Shown here: positions 17,736-26,392 of the stretch, piece by piece
Layout: each line of letters begins with the position of its first letter
Numbering within the stretch: position 1 is the stretch's first letter
DNA from: Pseudomonas helvetica
GTDB taxonomy: Bacteria > Pseudomonadota > Gammaproteobacteria > Pseudomonadales > Pseudomonadaceae
Length of the DNA stretch: 64,000 bases
NCBI RefSeq assembly: GCF_039908645.1
Contig: NZ_CP150917.1
Coordinates: 1,708,501 to 1,772,500 of the forward strand
Direction: 5' to 3'
Translations under genes and position numbers: made by a program
Notes under the pieces: model-generated
Database searches by the model: none
Told to the model about the DNA's origin: nothing
The model's input: the letters and a program-made list of their open reading frames with translations, nothing else

Positions 17736-18488
17736 GTGAGCCGCCTGCTATTGAACTGCGATATCGGCGAAAGCTTTGGTCACTGGACCATGGGGCTGGA
17801 TGCCGAAGTGATGCCGTACATCGATTGCGCCAACATTGCCTGCGGGTTCCATGCCGGCGACCCGAGCATCATGCGCAAGACCGTCAGCCTGGCGCTGAGC
17901 CAGGGCGTGCAGATCGGCGCGCATCCGGCCTATCAGGATCTGCTGGGGTTTGGCCGCCGTTCCATGGCCTACTCCGCGCAGGAACTTCAGGATCTGCTGC
18001 ACTACCAGATCGGCGCGCTGGACGGTATTTGCCGGGCGCAGGGAACTCGCGTGAGTTACGTTAAACCCCACGGTGCGATGTACAACGACATGATGGCCAA
18101 CCCGGCGCAACTGCGGGCGGTGATTCAGGCCGTCGCGGCATATGACCCCCAATTGCCGTTGATGCTGATGGCCACCCGTGACAACCACGCGGCTCAACTG
18201 ATGGGCGACGAGTACGGGGTGACGCTGTGGTTCGAAGCGTTCGCCGACCGTGCCTATGACAGCGCCGGGCATCTGGTTTCACGGCAGTTGCCGGGGTCGG
18301 TGCATCACGATCCTGAGACAATCATTCAACAGGCACTGACCATCGCTCGTGGTGACAACCTTGTCGCCAGCGACGGCAGCGCCTTGCATTTGCAGGCCAA
18401 TACTCTCTGCGTACACGGCGACAACGCCAGTTCGGTTGCAGCTGTGCAGCGGATCCGTGAAGCGTTGAATCAGCAGAGCGCGCCATGA
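17736..18488 (+). CDS. pxpA: 5-oxoprolinase subunit A (LamB/YcsF family)
   Basis: A 250-residue protein. It starts with GTG after a CAGGAG ribosome site; the first conserved block is [14 protein letters not shown] and the second is [16 protein letters not shown], with [15 protein letters not shown] and [11 protein letters not shown] following. These are signatures of PxpA, which with PxpB and PxpC cleaves 5-oxoproline to glutamate using ATP. The frame is open long before this codon, but the family N-terminus starts exactly here. It overlaps pxpB by ATGA. Confidence 0.93.
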   Translation: MSRLLLNCDIGESFGHWTMGLDAEVMPYIDCANIACGFHAGDPSIMRKTVSLALSQGVQIGAHPAYQDLLGFGRRSMAYSAQELQDLLHYQIGALDGICRAQGTRVSYVKPHGAMYNDMMANPAQLRAVIQAVAAYDPQLPLMLMATRDNHAAQLMGDEYGVTLWFEAFADRAYDSAGHLVSRQLPGSVHHDPETIIQQALTIARGDNLVASDGSALHLQANTLCVHGDNASSVAAVQRIREALNQQSAP

Positions 18489-19189
18489 AGCCACGGGTTG
18501 AAGTGGTGGCCATCGATTGCCTGATGGTGCGGCTGTTCGATGAAATCGCCGAAGCCAACATGCCGTGGATGCTCGCTGCCAGCGAGCGACTGCGTGCAGG
18601 ATTCGCCGGGCATTTGATCGATCTGGTGCCGTCTTATACAACCCTGATGGTGCATTACGACCTGCTCGCCTTGAGTCCGGCTCAGGCGCGGGAGCTGATC
18701 GCCGAAGCCTTGACCGATCTGAGCCCCAACGCCCGGGCCAGTGGTCAATGCCATGTGTTGCCGGTCTGGTATGACCTCAGTGTCGGACCTGAGCTGAGCC
18801 TGCTTTCGCAGCGCAGCGGGCTGGCTGTGGAGGAGGTGATTCGTCGCCACAGCGAGCGTGAGTATCAAGTGTTCGCGCTGGGTTTTGCCCCGGGGTTTGC
18901 CTTTATGGGACTGGTTGAGGAAGTGCTGGCCGCGCCCCGTTTGAATACCCCGCGCAAGCGCGTGGCGGCCGGCAGCGTGGGGATTGCCGAGCGGCAGACC
19001 GCGGCTTATCCGGTGGTGTCGCCGGGTGGCTGGAACCTGATCGGTCGCACCCCGGCCAAATTGTTTGACCGCGAACGTGAGGGCTACAGCCTGATGCAAC
19101 CGGGCGATACGGTGCGTTTTGCCGCGGTCAGTCATGCCGAGTTCGTCAATCTGGGCGGCGACGATACGCCGCTGGAGGTGCTGGCATGA
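18485..19189 (+). CDS. pxpB: 5-oxoprolinase subunit B (KipI family)
   Basis: A 234-residue member of the KipI/allophanate-hydrolase subunit 1 family. Signatures are the central [21 protein letters not shown] block, the [21 protein letters not shown] stretch with its conserved basic and Gly residues, and [12 protein letters not shown]. It forms the PxpBC part of the ATP-dependent 5-oxoprolinase. Overlaps of four bases with pxpA and pxpC show tight translational coupling. Confidence 0.92.
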   Translation: MKPRVEVVAIDCLMVRLFDEIAEANMPWMLAASERLRAGFAGHLIDLVPSYTTLMVHYDLLALSPAQARELIAEALTDLSPNARASGQCHVLPVWYDLSVGPELSLLSQRSGLAVEEVIRRHSEREYQVFALGFAPGFAFMGLVEEVLAAPRLNTPRKRVAAGSVGIAERQTAAYPVVSPGGWNLIGRTPAKLFDREREGYSLMQPGDTVRFAAVSHAEFVNLGGDDTPLEVLA

Positions 19190-20103
19190 GCCGTTTGACG
19201 ATCGAAGCCAGCACGCCGTTGTGCTTGCTGCAGGATGCCGGCCGGTTTGGTGTGCGGCATCTGGGCGTGACCCAGGGTGGTGCGGCGGATTGGCTGTCGA
19301 TGTCCTGGGCCAACTGGCTGCTGGGTAACTCGCTGGAGGCCGCGGTGATTGAAGTTACCCTCGGCGGTTTTACCCTGGAGGCGCAAGACGATTGTTGTCT
19401 GGCGCTGGCGGGGGCGGACCTCGGTGCGCTACTCGACGGCCAGCCGCTGGCGCCGTGGCGCAGTTTTCAGCTGAAGAAAGGCCAGCGTTTGCAATTTACC
19501 CAACCGGTGCTCGGTGCCCGCGCCTATCTGGCAGCGCCTGGCGGTTTCAACGCGCCCAAGGTGTTGGGCAGTTGTGCGACGGTGGTGCGTGAGGAACTCG
19601 GTGGTCTCGACGGTTTTGGCCGCCCCCTGGCACGCGCTGCCGAATTGGGTTATTCGGGGCCGGCGCAGGCTCTGCGGGAGGTACCGCGCGCGCAGCGACC
19701 GGACTTCACGCTGAATCAGCCGCTGGATCTGGTGCTCGGTGCGCAACATGGCGAGTTCAGCGGGCAAAGCCTGTTTGACGCCTTCAACCGTGTCTGGACC
19801 CTCGACAGTCGTGCCGACCGCATGGGCATCCGTTTGCTGGGGACGGCGTTGCAGTATCAAGGCAAGCCGATGATCTCCGAAGGCATCCCGCTGGGCGCGG
19901 TTCAAGTGCCACCGGACGGGCAGCCGATCGTGCTGCTCAATGATCGGCAGACCATTGGCGGTTATCCACGGTTAGGCGCGTTGACGCCATTGGCGTTGGC
20001 CCGCCTGGCGCAATGTTTGCCAGGGCAGCAGATCCGGTTGGCGCCGGTGGTGCAGGAAACGGCGCATCGGCAGCAGGTCGAGTATTTGCGCAGGTTCTTT
20101 TAA
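19186..20103 (+). CDS. pxpC: 5-oxoprolinase subunit C (KipA family)
   Basis: A 305-residue member of the KipA/allophanate-hydrolase subunit 2 family, with QDAGRFGVRHLGVTQGGAAD near the N-terminus, LAGADLGALLDG, RAYLAAPGGFNAP, SRADRMGIRL, and SEGIPLGAVQVPPDGQP followed by IGGYPRLG. Together with PxpB it completes the 5-oxoprolinase complex. It is the last gene of the operon and is followed by a REPIN. Unlike many related clusters, no biotin carboxyl carrier or carboxylase gene separates pxpA and pxpB here. Confidence 0.92.
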   Translation: MSRLTIEASTPLCLLQDAGRFGVRHLGVTQGGAADWLSMSWANWLLGNSLEAAVIEVTLGGFTLEAQDDCCLALAGADLGALLDGQPLAPWRSFQLKKGQRLQFTQPVLGARAYLAAPGGFNAPKVLGSCATVVREELGGLDGFGRPLARAAELGYSGPAQALREVPRAQRPDFTLNQPLDLVLGAQHGEFSGQSLFDAFNRVWTLDSRADRMGIRLLGTALQYQGKPMISEGIPLGAVQVPPDGQPIVLLNDRQTIGGYPRLGALTPLALARLAQCLPGQQIRLAPVVQETAHRQQVEYLRRFF

Positions 20104-20118
20104 GCACAGCCGAGCATT

Positions 20119-20264
20119 GTGGCGAGGGGGCTTGCCCCCGTTGGGTCGCAAAGCGACCCTAAAACCTGTGGCGTGGTTCTATCGGGTAAACGCATGCAGC
20201 CGATTTGCGACTGCTGCGCAGCCGAACGGGGCGCTGCGGCGTTCCGACAAGCCCCCTCGCCACA
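20119..20264. repeat. REPIN (GTGGCGAGG class)
   Basis: It starts TGTGGCGAGGGGGCTTG and ends with the complementary CAAGCCCCCTCGCCACA, enclosing about 110 bases with a further internal TCGCAAAGCGA hairpin. It fills most of the space between the convergent pxpC and VWA genes. Confidence 0.85.
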
Positions 20265-20274
20265 GAGAACGCAG

Positions 20275-21453
20275 TTATTTGGAGAGAAACCGCATCCCTT
20301 CTTCCAGCCCGCGCAAGGTCAGCGGGAACATCTGGTCTTCGATCAGATCGCGCACGATCTTGGTCGAGGAGGTGTAGCCCCAGGTGTCTTTCGGGTACGG
20401 ATTGATCCAGATGAGTTTCTTGTACTTCTCCATGAAGCGCTGCATCCACACGTAACCGGCTTCTTCGTTCCAGTGCTCGACGCTGCCGCCGGCCTGGGTG
20501 ATTTCGTAAGGCGCCATGGCGGCATCGCCGACGAAGATCACTTTGTAGTCGGCGCCGTACTTATGCAGCAGGTCCATGGTGGCCGTGCGTTCCGAGCCAC
20601 GGCGCATGTTGTTCTTCCACACCGATTCATAAATGAAGTTGTGGAAGTAGAAGTACTCCAGGTGCTTGAACTCGGTCTTGCAGGCCGAGAACAGCTCCTC
20701 GCAGATCTTCACATGGGCGTCCATCGAGCCGCCGATGTCGAACAGTAGCAACAACTTGATGTTGTTACGGCGTTCCGGGCGCATCTGAATATTCAGCAGC
20801 CCTGCGTCGCGAGCGGTGTGATCGATGGTGCCGTCGATGTCCAGCTCATCCGCCGCACCCTGGCGGGCGAATTTGCGTAGCCTGCGCAGCGCCACCTTGA
20901 TGTTGCGCGTGCCCAACTCGACCTGATCGTCGAGGTTCTTGTACTCGCGCTGGTCCCAGACCTTGACCGCTTTGCCTTGGCGTTTTCCGGCATCGCCGAC
21001 CCGGATGCCTTCCGGGTTGAAACCGCCGGAGCCGAACGGGCTGGTGCCACCGGTGCCAATCCACTTGTTGCCGCCGGCATGGCGTTCTTTCTGTTCTTCG
21101 AGACGCTTCTTGAACTCTTCGATCAGCTTGTCGAGGCCACCGAGGGACTGGATCTGCGCGCGTTCTTCATCGGTCAGCGAACGTTCGAATTCCTTGCGCA
21201 ACCAGTCTTCGGGAATTAGCGCCTGAAGGTGATCGTCGAGTTTTTCCAGGCCATTGAAGTAGGCACTGAACGCCCGGTCGAACTTGTCGAAATGCCGTTC
21301 GTCCTTCACCAGAATCGCCCGCGACAAGTAATAAAACTCGTCCATGTCGGCGAAGGTCACGCGCTGTTTCAGCGCGTTGATCAGGTCCAGCAGCTCACGC
21401 ACCGAGACCGGCACCTTGGCTGCACGCATTTCATTGAACAGGTTGAGCAGCAT
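20275..21453 (-). CDS. VWA domain protein (CoxE-like), partner of MoxR ATPase
   Basis: A 392-residue cytoplasmic protein with an N-terminal helical region (VPVSVRELLDLINAL..., YYLSRAILVKDE), a Gly-rich middle, and a C-terminal von Willebrand A domain. The metal site LLLFDIGGSMDAHV is a DxGxS version of the usual DxSxS. It follows the MoxR gene with a 31-base gap, so the two form the standard MoxR/VWA chaperone pair, which inserts cofactors or remodels a client protein. The client is not evident here. A REPIN lies immediately downstream. Confidence 0.88.
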   Translation of the reverse strand: MLLNLFNEMRAAKVPVSVRELLDLINALKQRVTFADMDEFYYLSRAILVKDERHFDKFDRAFSAYFNGLEKLDDHLQALIPEDWLRKEFERSLTDEERAQIQSLGGLDKLIEEFKKRLEEQKERHAGGNKWIGTGGTSPFGSGGFNPEGIRVGDAGKRQGKAVKVWDQREYKNLDDQVELGTRNIKVALRRLRKFARQGAADELDIDGTIDHTARDAGLLNIQMRPERRNNIKLLLLFDIGGSMDAHVKICEELFSACKTEFKHLEYFYFHNFIYESVWKNNMRRGSERTATMDLLHKYGADYKVIFVGDAAMAPYEITQAGGSVEHWNEEAGYVWMQRFMEKYKKLIWINPYPKDTWGYTSSTKIVRDLIEDQMFPLTLRGLEEGMRFLSK

Positions 21454-21484
21454 GGCTTTCGCCCTTGATCTTGTAAGAAGAGTA

Positions 21485-22330
21485 TCAGCGGGTGCCGCGA
21501 CGGCTCATAAATGCCAGACGCTCAAGCAACTGCACGTCCTGTTCGTTCTTCACCAGGGCGCCGGCCAGTGGCGGAATGGCCTTGGTCGGATCGCGTTCAC
21601 GCAGTACCGCTTCGCCGATGTTGTCGGCCATCAGCAATTTCAGCCAGTCGACCAGTTCGGACGTCGATGGCTTCTTCTTCAAACCCGGGACCTTGCGCAC
21701 ATCGAAGAACACGTCCAGCGCTTCGCTGACCAGGTCTTTCTTGATGTCCGGGTAGTGCACGTCGACGATTTTTTGCAGGGTGACGCGATCCGGGAAGGCG
21801 ATGTAGTGGAAGAAGCAACGGCGCAGGAAGGCGTCCGGCAGCTCTTTCTCGTTGTTGGAGGTAATGATGATGATCGGACGCTGCTTGGCCTTGATGGTCT
21901 CGTCGATCTCGTAAACGTAGAACTCCATCTTGTCGAGTTCTTGCAGCAGGTCGTTCGGGAACTCGATGTCGGCCTTGTCGATTTCGTCGATCAGCAGAAT
22001 CACCCGCTCTTCGGACTCGAAGGCCTCCCACAGCTTGCCCTTTTTCAGGTAGTTGCGGATGTCATGGACCTTGTCCACACCCAGTTGCGAGTCCCGCAGG
22101 CGGCTGACCGCGTCGTACTCGTACAGGCCCTGGTGAGCCTTGGTGGTGGACTTGATGTGCCAGGTGATCAGCTTGGCACCGAAGGACTCGGCCAGTTGCT
22201 CGGCGAGCATGGTCTTGCCGGTGCCAGGTTCGCCCTTGACCAGCAAAGGCCGCTCCAGGGTGATGGCGGCGTTGACCGCCAGCTTCAGGTCATCGGTGGC
22301 GACATATGCGCGGGTGCCTTCGAACTTCAT
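21485..22330 (-). CDS. MoxR-family AAA+ ATPase
   Basis: A 281-residue AAA+ ATPase. Walker A is GEPGTGKTMLAEQLAE (about residues 36-51), Walker B is VILLIDEIDKAD, sensor 1 is in IIITSNNEKELPDAFLRRC, and FHYIAFPD follows as in the MoxR/YeaC-type subgroup. A GAGGAA ribosome site precedes the ATG. It is expected to act as a hexameric chaperone together with the downstream VWA protein. Confidence 0.92.
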   Translation of the reverse strand: MKFEGTRAYVATDDLKLAVNAAITLERPLLVKGEPGTGKTMLAEQLAESFGAKLITWHIKSTTKAHQGLYEYDAVSRLRDSQLGVDKVHDIRNYLKKGKLWEAFESEERVILLIDEIDKADIEFPNDLLQELDKMEFYVYEIDETIKAKQRPIIIITSNNEKELPDAFLRRCFFHYIAFPDRVTLQKIVDVHYPDIKKDLVSEALDVFFDVRKVPGLKKKPSTSELVDWLKLLMADNIGEAVLRERDPTKAIPPLAGALVKNEQDVQLLERLAFMSRRGTR

Positions 22331-22587
22331 CGGTAATTCCTCGAACGGTAACGCCGATCTGCGCCAGGCAGGGCGGGCGAAATAAAAGTATGCCCGACTA
22401 TAACGCGGCGCCCGGTCGACTGTGAACGCAGACGGCTTATTCAGTCTCTGAATGGAGCGTCACAAGGTGACCCGGTCAGTTCCACGATTGCTTGCATGTG
22501 CAGGCCACTCACGCGTCGCGACTGGACGCACGAGGGGTGTGAGGCATACCCTTGGAGGCTTCTCCAACGCTGCATAAGGACCCAGCC

Positions 22588-23562
22588 ATGAGCCGCATTT
22601 TTGCTGATAACGCGCATTCCATCGGCAATACGCCATTGGTTCAGATCAACCGTATTGCGCCTCGCGGCGTGACCATTCTGGCGAAGATTGAAGGGCGCAA
22701 TCCGGGCTATTCAGTCAAATGCCGGATCGGCGCGAACATGATCTGGGATGCCGAAAGCAGCGGCAAACTCAAGCCAGGCATGACCATTATCGAACCGACC
22801 TCGGGCAACACCGGCATCGGCCTGGCGTTCGTCGCGGCGGCTCGCGGCTACAAACTGGTGCTGACCATGCCGGCGTCGATGAGCATCGAACGGCGCAAGG
22901 TGCTCAAGGCCCTGGGCGCCGAACTGGTACTGACCGAGCCGGCCAAAGGTATGAACGGTGCCATTGCAAAGGCTACCGAGATTCTGGCCAGTGATCCGGC
23001 CCGCTACTACATGCCGCAGCAGTTCGAGAACCCGGCCAACCCGGCGATCCACGAAAAAACCACCGGTCCGGAAATCTGGAACGACACCGACGGCGCCATT
23101 GATGTGCTGGTTGCAGGTGTCGGCACCGGCGGGACCATCACCGGTGTTTCGCGCTATATCAAGAACACCCAGGGCAAGCCGATTCTCTCGGTGGCGGTGG
23201 AACCGCTGGTCTCGCCGGTGATTACCCAGGCCATGGCCGGTGAGGAAATCAAGCCAAGCCCGCACAAAATCCAGGGCATAGGCGCGGGTTTTGTACCGAA
23301 AAACCTCGATCTGTCGATAGTTGACCGGGTCGAGCTGGTCAGCGATGAAGAATCCAAGGCCATGGCCCTGCGCCTGATGCAGGAGGAGGGGATTCTCTCC
23401 GGGATTTCCTGCGGTGCGGCCATGGCAGTTGCCGTGCGTCTGGCCGAAACCCCGGAAATGCAGGGCAAGACCATCGTGGTGATCCTGCCGGACTCCGGTG
23501 AGCGTTATCTGTCGAGCATGCTGTTCAGCGATTTGTTTACCGAACAGGAGTTGCAGCAGTAA
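22588..23562 (+). CDS. cysK: Cysteine synthase A (O-acetylserine sulfhydrylase)
   Basis: A 324-residue PLP enzyme making L-cysteine from O-acetylserine and sulfide. The PLP lysine lies in [12 protein letters not shown] (about residue 44). The substrate loop [13 protein letters not shown], the phosphate-binding [10 protein letters not shown] and the closing [16 protein letters not shown] are all present. Length and motifs suit CysK better than CysM. The ATG at 22588 was used because the 12 preceding in-frame codons do not belong to the family. It is monocistronic, followed by a REPIN. Confidence 0.93.
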   Translation: MSRIFADNAHSIGNTPLVQINRIAPRGVTILAKIEGRNPGYSVKCRIGANMIWDAESSGKLKPGMTIIEPTSGNTGIGLAFVAAARGYKLVLTMPASMSIERRKVLKALGAELVLTEPAKGMNGAIAKATEILASDPARYYMPQQFENPANPAIHEKTTGPEIWNDTDGAIDVLVAGVGTGGTITGVSRYIKNTQGKPILSVAVEPLVSPVITQAMAGEEIKPSPHKIQGIGAGFVPKNLDLSIVDRVELVSDEESKAMALRLMQEEGILSGISCGAAMAVAVRLAETPEMQGKTIVVILPDSGERYLSSMLFSDLFTEQELQQ

Positions 23563-23578
23563 CGTCTGTGTTGACGTT

Positions 23579-23686
23579 GTGGCGAGGGAGCTTGCTCGCG
23601 CTGGAGTGCGAAGCACTCCTTAACCCTGCGGGGGTGTTTCGTCAGACTGATCGCGTCAGCTGACGGGAGCAAGCGCCCTCGCCACA
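23579..23686. repeat. REPIN (GTGGCGAGG class)
   Basis: Outer arms TGTGGCGAGGGAGCTTGCTC and its approximate complement GGGAGCAAGCGCCCTCGCCACA enclose about 65 bases with smaller palindromes, including GCGTCAGCTGACG. It occupies most of the 315-base space between cysK and lpxO; the remainder shows nothing else clear apart from an AT-rich stretch at 23710-23770 that could hold the lpxO promoter. Confidence 0.82.
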
Positions 23687-23877
23687 GGGGACTTGTGTTG
23701 ACTCAAATCAGTCAAGGTTCAGGTGCCTTATGTTAATAAGTGCTTTATTGCGCAACCTTTAACACTGATTGTTCAGTTATGTGGGTTTTTCCCAAGGCCG
23801 GTAGTGTTTATCATGGCCGGCTGCCATGTCGGGTAAATGACGATGCGCAGAGAGACCTTTTTCCAAGGAGTTGCCCC

Positions 23878-24816
23878 ATGACCTTTTCCTTTGCCGCAAA
23901 GGCGTCGCTGTTGCTGCTGTTCATCGGCAGCACGCTCTACGTGCATTTGCGCGGCAAGGCGCGTTTGCCGGTCTTGCGTCAGTTCGTCAACCACTCGGCG
24001 CTGTTCGCTCCTTATAACGCCTTGATGTACCTGTTCTCGGGAGTGCCGTCCAAACCATACCTGGACCGTAGCAAGTTCCCGGAACTGGATGTGCTCAAGG
24101 AAAACTGGGAAGTCATTCGTGACGAGGCCATGCACCTGTTCGACGAAGGCTACATTCGCGCCGCCGAGAAGAATAACGACGCCGGTTTCGGTTCGTTCTT
24201 CAAGAAGGGCTGGAAGCGTTTCTACCTCAAGTGGTATGACAAACCGCTGCCATCGGCCGAATTGCTCTGCCCGAAAACCGTCGAGCTGGTCAGCCGCATC
24301 CCCAACGTGAAAGGCGCGATGTTTGCCCTGTTGCCGGGCGGTAGCCACCTCAACCCGCACCGCGACCCGTTCGCCGGTTCCCTGCGTTATCACTTGGGCT
24401 TGTCGACACCGAACTCCGACGACTGCCGCATTTTTGTCGACGGTCAGGTCTACGCCTGGCGCGATGGCGAAGACGTGATGTTCGATGAAACCTACGTGCA
24501 CTGGGTCAAGAACGAAACCGAAACGACCCGGGTGATTCTGTTCTGTGACATCGAACGACCGCTGAGCAACCGCTTGATGACGCGTATCAACCGTTGCGTC
24601 AGTGGCCTGCTGGGCCGTGCCACGGCGCCGCAAAACCTCGATGACGAGCGCGTCGGCGGGATCAACAAGGTCTACGCCTGGAGCAAGACCTCCAGCGACA
24701 AATTCAGCGGCGTGGTCAAAAAGTGGAAGCGCCGTAATCCGAAGCTATACCGCATCCTGCGGCCAGTATTGGCGGTTGTGGTGCTGACGGCGCTGGGCTA
24801 CTGGTTGTTTGGCTGA
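23878..24816 (+). CDS. lpxO: Lipid A 2-hydroxylase, aspartyl/asparaginyl beta-hydroxylase family
   Basis: A 312-residue Fe(II)/2-oxoglutarate dioxygenase at the inner membrane that 2-hydroxylates an acyl chain of lipid A. An N-terminal anchor helix (KASLLLLFIGSTLYV) and a C-terminal helix (VLAVVVLTALGYWLF) bracket the catalytic domain. The iron ligands sit in NPHRDPF and FDETYVHWV, and the 2-oxoglutarate Arg in TTRVILF. An AAGGAG site precedes the ATG at 23878; an upstream in-frame ATG would add 46 unrelated residues. A hairpin terminator follows. Confidence 0.9.
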   Translation: MTFSFAAKASLLLLFIGSTLYVHLRGKARLPVLRQFVNHSALFAPYNALMYLFSGVPSKPYLDRSKFPELDVLKENWEVIRDEAMHLFDEGYIRAAEKNNDAGFGSFFKKGWKRFYLKWYDKPLPSAELLCPKTVELVSRIPNVKGAMFALLPGGSHLNPHRDPFAGSLRYHLGLSTPNSDDCRIFVDGQVYAWRDGEDVMFDETYVHWVKNETETTRVILFCDIERPLSNRLMTRINRCVSGLLGRATAPQNLDDERVGGINKVYAWSKTSSDKFSGVVKKWKRRNPKLYRILRPVLAVVVLTALGYWLFG

Positions 24817-24836
24817 TACCAATCGCCAAAAAAGAT

Positions 24837-24864
24837 AAACCGCTCATCGATGAGCGGTTTTTTT
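24837..24864 (+). terminator. Rho-independent terminator after lpxO
   Basis: A short stem made by ACCGCTCATC and GATGAGCGGT is followed by a run of eight T. It lies about 20 bases after the lpxO stop codon. Confidence 0.88.
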
Positions 24865-25144
24865 TGGCTAGAGAAAATCAAGGACGGCCTGCGAGGAGGC
24901 TTGGCTCTTCATTTTCGGTTCCGATCAGGGCCGCTTTGAACAATCGAAGTGGATTGGCGGATAGCCCCGTATTCATCTGCTTTTTATGCATCCTCCATAA
25001 TTTGTCCTTCGCGCAAGGCTTCTTAACTCGTGCTCGCATATGGCCTCTTGTATTTTTAGTGGTGCCGCTGCTATGGGGAGTGGTGCGTTCTGAAGGCTAT
25101 TCGCAGGCACATCAGCTGTCGTTACTGGCCTTTTGACCAAGTCA
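24865..25144. other. Intergenic region with no supported gene
   Basis: About 280 bases between the lpxO terminator and the promoter of the next unit. One 90-codon plus-strand frame is open here but has no ribosome site, no recognisable family and atypical composition (a single hydrophobic patch in otherwise random-looking sequence), so it is not called. It may be decayed sequence. Confidence 0.5.
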
Positions 25145-25181
25145 TTGCAATCTGTGTCGAGCGCTGGTTATAGTCAGCGCT
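25145..25181 (+). promoter_or_regulatory. Probable sigma-70 promoter overlapped by a palindrome
   Basis: A -35 box TTGCAA (25145-25150), a 17-base spacer and a -10 box TTATAG (25168-25173) form a good sigma-70 promoter. A perfect 7-base inverted repeat, AGCGCTG at 25160-25166 and CAGCGCT at 25175-25181, straddles the -10 box, as an operator would. Transcription would start near 25180, leaving a leader of about 310 bases before the EamA transporter gene. Confidence 0.65.
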
Positions 25182-25228
25182 CGCTGCGTTTGCAACCCAG
25201 CGATTTCTCCCTCGAAAAAGATCAGCCC

Positions 25229-25393
25229 ATGCCTGCATCCCTCATCAACGCGGTAGTCGATTCAGCGGTCAACGCTGGCGTCGTGCCGTGCGGGAATGTG
25301 CAGCCTGCGCAGATCAGTCACTATCCCCCTCCTGTCAGTCGCACGCCGGTGTGCGCGGTGGTTTCACCGCCAGGTGTTGGCTTCTCGGGCTGA
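25229..25393 (+). CDS. Candidate leader peptide upstream of the EamA exporter
   Basis: A 54-codon frame in the leader of the transporter mRNA. It is unusually rich in Val (11) and Pro (9), including the run HYPPPVSRTP and the near-terminal SPPGVGFSG, and it has no signal peptide or domain. A hairpin with arms GCGGTG/CACCGC sits near its 3' end (25355-25370). Two more hairpins lie between it and the transporter start; the last pairs CCTG with CAGG just at the transporter ribosome site. This arrangement suggests regulation by ribosome position or stalling. The peptide could also be an untranslated coincidence, since its own ribosome site is weak. Confidence 0.5.
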   Translation: MPASLINAVVDSAVNAGVVPCGNVQPAQISHYPPPVSRTPVCAVVSPPGVGFSG

Positions 25394-25489
25394 TCAGCGG
25401 CTTCTGCTGTTCCCTGCGCCCGCCTGAACACAACGACTGAATTTCAGCTTCGGCTGAGTTGGCTTCTTGCCTGATGACAGGTGGTTTTC

Positions 25490-26353
25490 ATGTTGCTCAT
25501 TTCAAAAAAGACCGCGCTCGCGGCGGCGTCCACGAGTCTGTTCGTTCTGCTCTGGAGTAGCGGGGCGATTTTCTCCAAATGGGGGCTGGCTCACGCCTCA
25601 CCCTTTGCCTTTCTGTTGATCCGCTTTGCGATTGCCCTCTGTGGGCTGGTGCTGTTGATCCCGTTGCTCAAGCTCAAACTGCCCCGGCGCGGCAAGCCGA
25701 TGCTGTATGCCGCGGCCACCGGCCTGGTATTGCTGGGCGCCTATCAGATTTTCTATCTGCTGGCGCTGGACCTGAAGGTTACGCCCGGGGTCATGGCCAC
25801 GATCATGGGGGTTCAACCGATCCTCACCGTGGTGCTGATTGAGCGCCAACGCTCCAGGAGCCGGATGTTCGGCCTGATGCTCGGGCTGGCGGGGTTGATC
25901 ATGGTGGTCTATCAGGGCATCGGCCTGGCCGGCATGTCGCTGGCCGGAATGCTCTTTGGTTTGCTGGCGCTGGTCAGCATGACCGCAGGCTCGATCATGC
26001 AGAAGCGCATCACCGAAAATCCCCTCGGCACACTGCCGGTGCAATACCTGGCCGGGCTGTTGCTGTGCGGGTTTTTCGTACCGTTCCAGCCATTCCACTT
26101 CGAGCACAGCACGGGGTTCATCGTGCCCGTGTTGTGGATGGGCCTGGTGGTATCGCTGCTGGCGACCTTGCTGCTGTATCGCCTGATCGCCCGAGGCAAT
26201 CTGGTGAATGTCACCAGTTTGTTCTACTTGGTGCCGGCAGTGACGGCGGTGATGGACTACCTGATTTTCGGCAACCGACTGGCGATGTTGAGCATGCTCG
26301 GCATGCTGTTGATCATCGTCGGCCTGGTGTTTGTGTTCCGTAAAAGCCGCTGA
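25490..26353 (+). CDS. EamA/DMT-family transporter
   Basis: A 287-residue, 10-helix drug/metabolite transporter with two EamA repeats: helices from TSLFVLLWSSGAIFSKWGL onward, and a second repeat from about residue 150 (LFGLLALVSMTAGSIMQKRI). The conserved Pro/Gly loops between helices are present. Such carriers export amino acids or other small metabolites. The ATG at 25490 was chosen because an AGGTGG site lies six bases upstream. The long structured leader with a Val/Pro-rich frame hints at control by translation or an amino-acid-linked signal. A terminator follows directly. Confidence 0.88.
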   Translation: MLLISKKTALAAASTSLFVLLWSSGAIFSKWGLAHASPFAFLLIRFAIALCGLVLLIPLLKLKLPRRGKPMLYAAATGLVLLGAYQIFYLLALDLKVTPGVMATIMGVQPILTVVLIERQRSRSRMFGLMLGLAGLIMVVYQGIGLAGMSLAGMLFGLLALVSMTAGSIMQKRITENPLGTLPVQYLAGLLLCGFFVPFQPFHFEHSTGFIVPVLWMGLVVSLLATLLLYRLIARGNLVNVTSLFYLVPAVTAVMDYLIFGNRLAMLSMLGMLLIIVGLVFVFRKSR

Positions 26354-26360
26354 TGCTGAT

Positions 26361-26392
26361 GCGGCCTTCGTGATTGGCGAAGGCCGCGTTTT
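26361..26392 (+). terminator. Rho-independent terminator after the EamA gene
   Basis: Arms GCGGCCTTCG and CGAAGGCCGC form a perfect 10-base stem with a 7-base loop, followed by GTTTTTC. It separates the EamA gene from the convergent usher gene. Confidence 0.88.

Noticed and set aside
16695..18488. A 597-codon frame joining the MFS region to pxpA
   Set aside because: The first 347 codons are a shadow frame of the MFS gene; pxpA starts at the GTG at 17736 with its own ribosome site.
24864..25136. A 90-codon plus-strand frame after the lpxO terminator
   Set aside because: No ribosome site, no family, and the hydrophobic patch alone does not support a protein; it also begins at the terminator T run.
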